Positions 5,641-8,081 of a stretch of 8,081 nt of DNA are shown here, one piece after another (position 1 is the first letter of the stretch; every line of letters begins with the position of its first letter). The DNA is from Phycisphaerae bacterium. Its GTDB lineage: Bacteria > Planctomycetota > Phycisphaerae > SM23-33. The stretch lies in the NCBI GenBank assembly GCA_022866005.1, contig JALHTV010000163.1:1-8081 (forward strand), written 5' to 3'. The notes beneath the pieces were generated by a model that was not told the DNA's origin, did no database searches, and worked only from the letters and a program-made list of their open reading frames with translations. Made by a program: the position numbers and the translations under genes.

Positions 5641-5839
5641 CCGCCCTTCGCAGGCCGCGCCGCCGCCGCAGAAAACTGGGAACAATCAGCGGCGTTGTGA
5701 AGAAACACGCCCAGGTGCCCGGAAAAAAGTCCAGACGGGTCTGAAAGCCGTAACTCCTTTTCTACCTGGGTCTTTCAGCAAGGCGGCTGGTCGGGCTGGT
5801 CGGTCGCGCGGGATTGGAGTATGCGCCGGGGCAAGTGCC
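5641..5839. other. Gene-free stretch with weak long-range pairing
   Basis: No convincing gene is seen. CCCAGGT (5710-5716) pairs with ACCTGGG (5764-5770), and inside it CCCG (5718-5721) can pair with CGGG (5736-5739). CTGAAAG (5741-5747) is complementary to CTTTCAG (5772-5778), which would extend across the outer stem. A hairpin in CAGACGGGTCTG (5732-5743) is followed by A rather than T residues, so no standard terminator for the ferredoxin transcript is clear. Confidence 0.3.
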
Positions 5840-5848
5840 TGTTATAAT
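5840..5848 (+). promoter_or_regulatory. Extended -10 promoter TGTTATAAT
   Basis: TG (5840-5841), one base and a perfect TATAAT (5843-5848) form a consensus extended -10 element, which can work without a -35 box; none is seen at the right spacing. Transcription would start near 5855-5857, giving a leader of roughly 245 bases before the PEP-CTERM gene. Confidence 0.65.
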
Positions 5849-5856
5849 GACCCCTT

Positions 5857-5993
5857 ACGCAGTGGAGGTTCGATCTGATTCCGGCTGGCTCTACGCTCCA
5901 CTAGAGCAAGCCAATATGCGCTCAACAGCAGGGGCAACGCTCAGGGACTCACAGTCCTTGCCCCGGCTGGCCTGGTGACACATAGCCGGAATC
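5857..5993 (+). ncRNA. Candidate structured RNA (leader element or small RNA) with closing stem, two hairpins and possible pseudoknot
   Basis: The segment starts at the predicted transcript end. A closing stem of 10 perfect pairs joins GATTCCGGCT (5877-5886) to AGCCGGAATC (5984-5993). Inside, hairpin one is GCTCTA (5888-5893) with TAGAGC (5902-5907). Hairpin two is CAGC (5926-5929) with GCTG (5966-5969), an A-G mismatch, GGGGCAA (5931-5937) with TTGCCCC (5958-5964), a 7-base bulge (5938-5944), then GGACT (5945-5949) with AGTCC (5953-5957). The loop of hairpin one (5896-5901) is complementary to GTGGAG at 5862-5867, outside the closing stem, which would form a pseudoknot. The whole is about 137 bases. 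I match it to no RNA class I know. A riboswitch for the PEP-CTERM gene or a separate small RNA are both possible; the pairing is seen by eye, not scored. Confidence 0.5.
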
Positions 5994-6087
5994 TTGTGAT
6001 GTCATTTCATTAACGGAGGCAGGTAGGAGCTCAGACGTCGGCCTATCGGAACACGGGGTCGTCGTCCCTCAAGCAGCTCGGGTAAAG

Positions 6088-6094
6088 AGAGGAG
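6088..6094 (+). promoter_or_regulatory. Ribosome binding site of the PEP-CTERM gene
   Basis: AGAGGAG lies 8 bases before the ATG at 6103 and fixes the start. The stretch from 5994 to 6087 between the RNA candidate and this site holds another purine-rich GGAGG (about 6015) but no start codon that suits it. Confidence 0.6.
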
Positions 6095-6102
6095 TAGATC
6101 GG

Positions 6103-6768
6103 ATGAACAGAGGAACATTGCTCACACTGTTGGCCGTGGCGTTGCTCGCGCCGGCGGCCATGGCCAAGGATCTCAACCCGCCACCCTGGGATCCGGGACT
6201 GCCCAATCAGACCTCCCAGTACTGGGAGGCCACGGCGAGTTCAGGCACGCTCTTCGTGGTGGCGAACCCGTTTGAGAACCCCTATTGCGATCCCAGTAAT
6301 CCCATGTCCGCCGCACCGTGGATGACGGCGACCAACGCCCATATCGTGCAGACCACGGGGCCGGACGGCAATGAGGACTGGACCTGGCACATCGGGGCGG
6401 ACGGGCAAAACGGCGGAACGGTCAGCATCTGGATTCCCAACAATCCTGAGCCGGAGCTCTACAAGCTGGTCTTCTGGCAGATGACGTCGGACAAGTCGCC
6501 CACACCGGCGGGCAACCCCCCGACGACCAATCCGCCCGGCACAGTACTGGCGCCGCCATACACCCCTGTGAAGCACAGCGGCGATTGGTACACCTACAAC
6601 GGCCTGCTCCAGATCGTGCCCAACCCCCGCGGGGAGTGGATCACCTTCGAGCTGGCCTACTGCACGCACATTGAGGAAATCGTCATCAAGACGATCTGCA
6701 TCCCCGAGCCGGCCACGCTCGGCGTGCTGGCCTGTGGGGCCTTGGCCCTGCGGCGTCGGCGGCGCTAG
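6103..6768 (+). CDS. Secreted protein with PEP-CTERM sorting signal
   Basis: The protein has 221 residues. It begins with a signal peptide (MNRGTLLTLLAVALLAPAAM, likely cut after AMA at residue 21). It ends with the three-part PEP-CTERM tail: PEP at 201-203, a hydrophobic stretch (ATLGVLACGALAL) and five arginines. Such tails are recognised by exosortase, which cuts and sorts the protein to the envelope, often together with exopolysaccharide. The mature part is rich in Trp, Tyr, Pro and Asn, with alternating beta patterns and a Pro/Thr-rich linker near residues 130-150; no catalytic motif was recognised. No exosortase gene is in the window. It is a single-gene unit with its own strong promoter, a long structured leader and a terminator directly behind it. 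The binding partner or role is unknown. Confidence 0.85.
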   Translation: MNRGTLLTLLAVALLAPAAMAKDLNPPPWDPGLPNQTSQYWEATASSGTLFVVANPFENPYCDPSNPMSAAPWMTATNAHIVQTTGPDGNEDWTWHIGADGQNGGTVSIWIPNNPEPELYKLVFWQMTSDKSPTPAGNPPTTNPPGTVLAPPYTPVKHSGDWYTYNGLLQIVPNPRGEWITFELAYCTHIEEIVIKTICIPEPATLGVLACGALALRRRRR

Positions 6769-6796
6769 CGGCGGCGGATCGCGCGGATCGCAGGTC

Positions 6797-6840
6797 ACCA
6801 TGGGCGGGCCTAACCCTCGGGTCCGCCCGCGGTGTTTTTT
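6797..6840 (+). terminator. Rho-independent terminator after the PEP-CTERM gene
   Basis: GGGCGGGCC (6802-6810) pairs with GGTCCGCCC (6820-6828) with one G-T wobble. ACC (6797-6799) and GGT (6831-6833) add a lower stem after a 2x2 mismatch. Six T residues follow at 6835-6840. It ends the transcript 30 bases after the stop codon. Confidence 0.8.
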
Positions 6841-6850
6841 GCGTCCTGAG

Positions 6851-6942
6851 CCTGGGGGCTGGCCGCAGTGTGGTCTTGCACAATGGCGGCTGCGGGGCTA
6901 TGTAGTCAGCGAGCCCTCAGGAACACCCTAGCCGCCCCCAGG
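6851..6942 (+). promoter_or_regulatory. glnN upstream region: 9-bp inverted repeat around a weak promoter candidate
   Basis: CCTGGGGGC (6851-6859) and GCCCCCAGG (6934-6942) are perfect inverted repeats that frame the region before glnN. Between them lie a further 6-bp pair, CCGCAG (6863-6868) with CTGCGG (6890-6895), and a weak promoter: TTGCAC (6876-6881), 17 bases, TATGTA (6899-6904). If that promoter is real, the left arm is not transcribed and the repeats act as DNA; if transcription starts earlier, the whole may fold as a leader RNA. The ribosome binding site AGGA (6947-6950) lies directly behind the right arm. Confidence 0.35.
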
Positions 6943-6956
6943 GCACAGGACACGTT

Positions 6957-8081
6957 ATGAACGCCCCCAATGCCCGACAAGCCGCCATCGAGGCCATCTT
7001 GCAGACCAGCCCGGCCGGCGGGGTCGTGGACTACCGCGCTCGGTCCCTCAAGGACGTCTATGGCGAGCACGTCTTCAATGAGGACGTCCGCCGCGAGCGG
7101 CTGCCCAAGCCGGTCTTCGAGGCCCTTCAGAACACCATCGACGCCGGTGCGGAACTGGCCGGCGAGGTGGCCGACGCCATTGCGGTGGCTATGAAAGACT
7201 GGGCCGTGGAGCACGGCGCGACGCACTTCACGCACTGGTTCCAGCCGATGACCGGCCTGACCGCCGAGAAGCACGACAGCTTCATCGCCCCCTCCGCCAG
7301 CGGCGGCGCGGTGGCGGAGTTCAGCGGGAGGGAGCTGGTCCGCGGCGAGCCGGACGCCAGCAGCTTCCCCTCCGGCGGGTTGCGGGCGACCTTCGAGGCC
7401 CGCGGCTACACGGCCTGGGACCCCAGCAGCCCGGCCTTCATCCTGGACAATCCCAACGGCGCCACGCTGGTGATCCCCACGATGTTCGTCAGTTGGACCG
7501 GTGACGCCCTGGACAAGAAGACCCCGCTGCTGCGCTCCGCGGACGGCCTCAGCCGCCAGGCGATGCGCGTGCTGCGGCTGTTCGGCAACACCACGGCCCG
7601 GCGGGTCTTCACCACCGTCGGGGCCGAGCAGGAGTACTTCCTGATCGACAAGCACTTCTACTTCGCCCGCCCGGACCTGGTGAACACCGGCAGGACGCTG
7701 TTCGGCGCCCGCCCCCCCAAGGGCCAGGAGCTGGAGGACCAGTACTTCGGCAGCATCCCCGAGCGCGTGCTGGCCTTCATGGGCGAGATGGAATACGAGC
7801 TGATCCGCCTGGGCGTGCCGATCAAGACGCGGCACAACGAGGTGGCGCCAGGCCAATACGAGATCACACCGGTCTTCGAGACGGCCAACCTGTCCGCCGA
7901 TCACCAGATGCTCATCATGGAGATGCTCAAGAAGGTCGCCAGCCGCCACGGCCTGACCTGCCTGCTGCACGAAAAGCCGTTTGCGGGCATCAACGGCTCG
8001 GGCAAGCACACCAACTGGTCGATGTGCACCGACCAGGGCGAGAACCTGCTGAACCCCGGCGACACGCCCCACGCCAACGCC
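6957..8081 (+). CDS. glnN: Glutamine synthetase type III (5' half, runs off the window)
   Basis: This enzyme joins ammonia to glutamate at the cost of ATP, giving glutamine. The visible 375 codons stay open to the last base; type III enzymes have about 700-730 residues, so roughly half is present. ATG 6957 has AGGA 6 bases upstream. Type III hallmarks are clear: an N-terminal segment with FTHWFQPMTG, then KHDSFIAP, the metal-binding strand VGAEQEYFLID, the NEVAPGQYEITPVFE segment and the nucleotide/glutamate loop HEKPFAGINGSGKHTNWSM. These separate it from types I and II, which are shorter and lack the long N-terminal domain. It follows the PEP-CTERM terminator and seems to be its own unit. 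No glnB, glnK or amt gene is in view, so its nitrogen control cannot be read here. The symbol glnN follows common use for type III. Confidence 0.95.
   Translation, partial: MNAPNARQAAIEAILQTSPAGGVVDYRARSLKDVYGEHVFNEDVRRERLPKPVFEALQNTIDAGAELAGEVADAIAVAMKDWAVEHGATHFTHWFQPMTGLTAEKHDSFIAPSASGGAVAEFSGRELVRGEPDASSFPSGGLRATFEARGYTAWDPSSPAFILDNPNGATLVIPTMFVSWTGDALDKKTPLLRSADGLSRQAMRVLRLFGNTTARRVFTTVGAEQEYFLIDKHFYFARPDLVNTGRTLFGARPPKGQELEDQYFGSIPERVLAFMGEMEYELIRLGVPIKTRHNEVAPGQYEITPVFETANLSADHQMLIMEMLKKVASRHGLTCLLHEKPFAGINGSGKHTNWSMCTDQGENLLNPGDTPHANA

Noticed and set aside
5732..5750. CAGACGGGTCTG as terminator of the ferredoxin gene
   Set aside because: The hairpin is very short and is followed by AAAG, not by T residues.
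5857..5993. Assigning the leader RNA to c-di-GMP-I, cobalamin, SAM or SRP RNA classes
   Set aside because: The conserved core sequences that I know for these classes are not present.
6906..8072. A 388-codon open frame on the minus strand
   Set aside because: It lies antisense to glnN, whose plus-strand frame carries clear glutamine synthetase III motifs to the window end. The antisense protein is low in complexity and typical of GC-rich shadow frames.

Overview
The window is GC-rich bacterial DNA. It carries a ClpC-type unfoldase with a UVR motif, an ECF-like sigma factor next to a membrane anti-sigma gene, a protein with a PEP-CTERM sorting tail, two small lipoprotein genes and a type III glutamine synthetase. 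Together with the weak -35 boxes and long leaders, this suggests an uncultured Planctomycetota bacterium (Phycisphaerae-like). That placement is inferred from gene content and style, not from a marker gene. TAG ends five of the eight genes that terminate here, so TAG is an ordinary stop codon in this organism.

Layout, left to right. (1) Bases 1-1723 hold the 3' part of clpC, plus strand. (2) Bases 1724-2050 are non-coding: a hairpin that looks like the right end / omega-RNA 3' end of an IS200/IS605-TnpB element, a second GC hairpin that is probably a terminator, a dispersed palindromic repeat, and a -10 box touching a 12-bp perfect palindrome. (3) Bases 2051-3842 hold a sigma-factor gene broken by an in-frame TAG between regions 2 and 4, followed after 4 bases by its anti-sigma gene. 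(4) Bases 3873-5270, minus strand, form a three-gene cluster: a P-loop kinase, a lipoprotein of unknown function and a BamE/SmpA-like lipoprotein. (5) Bases 5271-5451 form a divergent control region rich in inverted repeats. (6) Bases 5452-5640 encode a single-cluster ferredoxin of Thermotoga type. (7) Bases 5641-6102 are non-coding and contain a perfect extended -10 promoter followed at once by a compact, possibly pseudoknotted RNA candidate in the leader of the next gene. (8) Bases 6103-6768 encode a secreted PEP-CTERM protein, with a terminator at 6797-6840. (9) Bases 6957-8081 hold the 5' half of glnN (glutamine synthetase III), which runs off the window.

The genes do not form one pathway. 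The best leads are the structured RNA candidate before the PEP-CTERM gene, the single-base nonsense codon in the sigma gene, and the orphan TnpB-type hairpin beside clpC. No complete mobile element, CRISPR array, tRNA or rRNA was seen.
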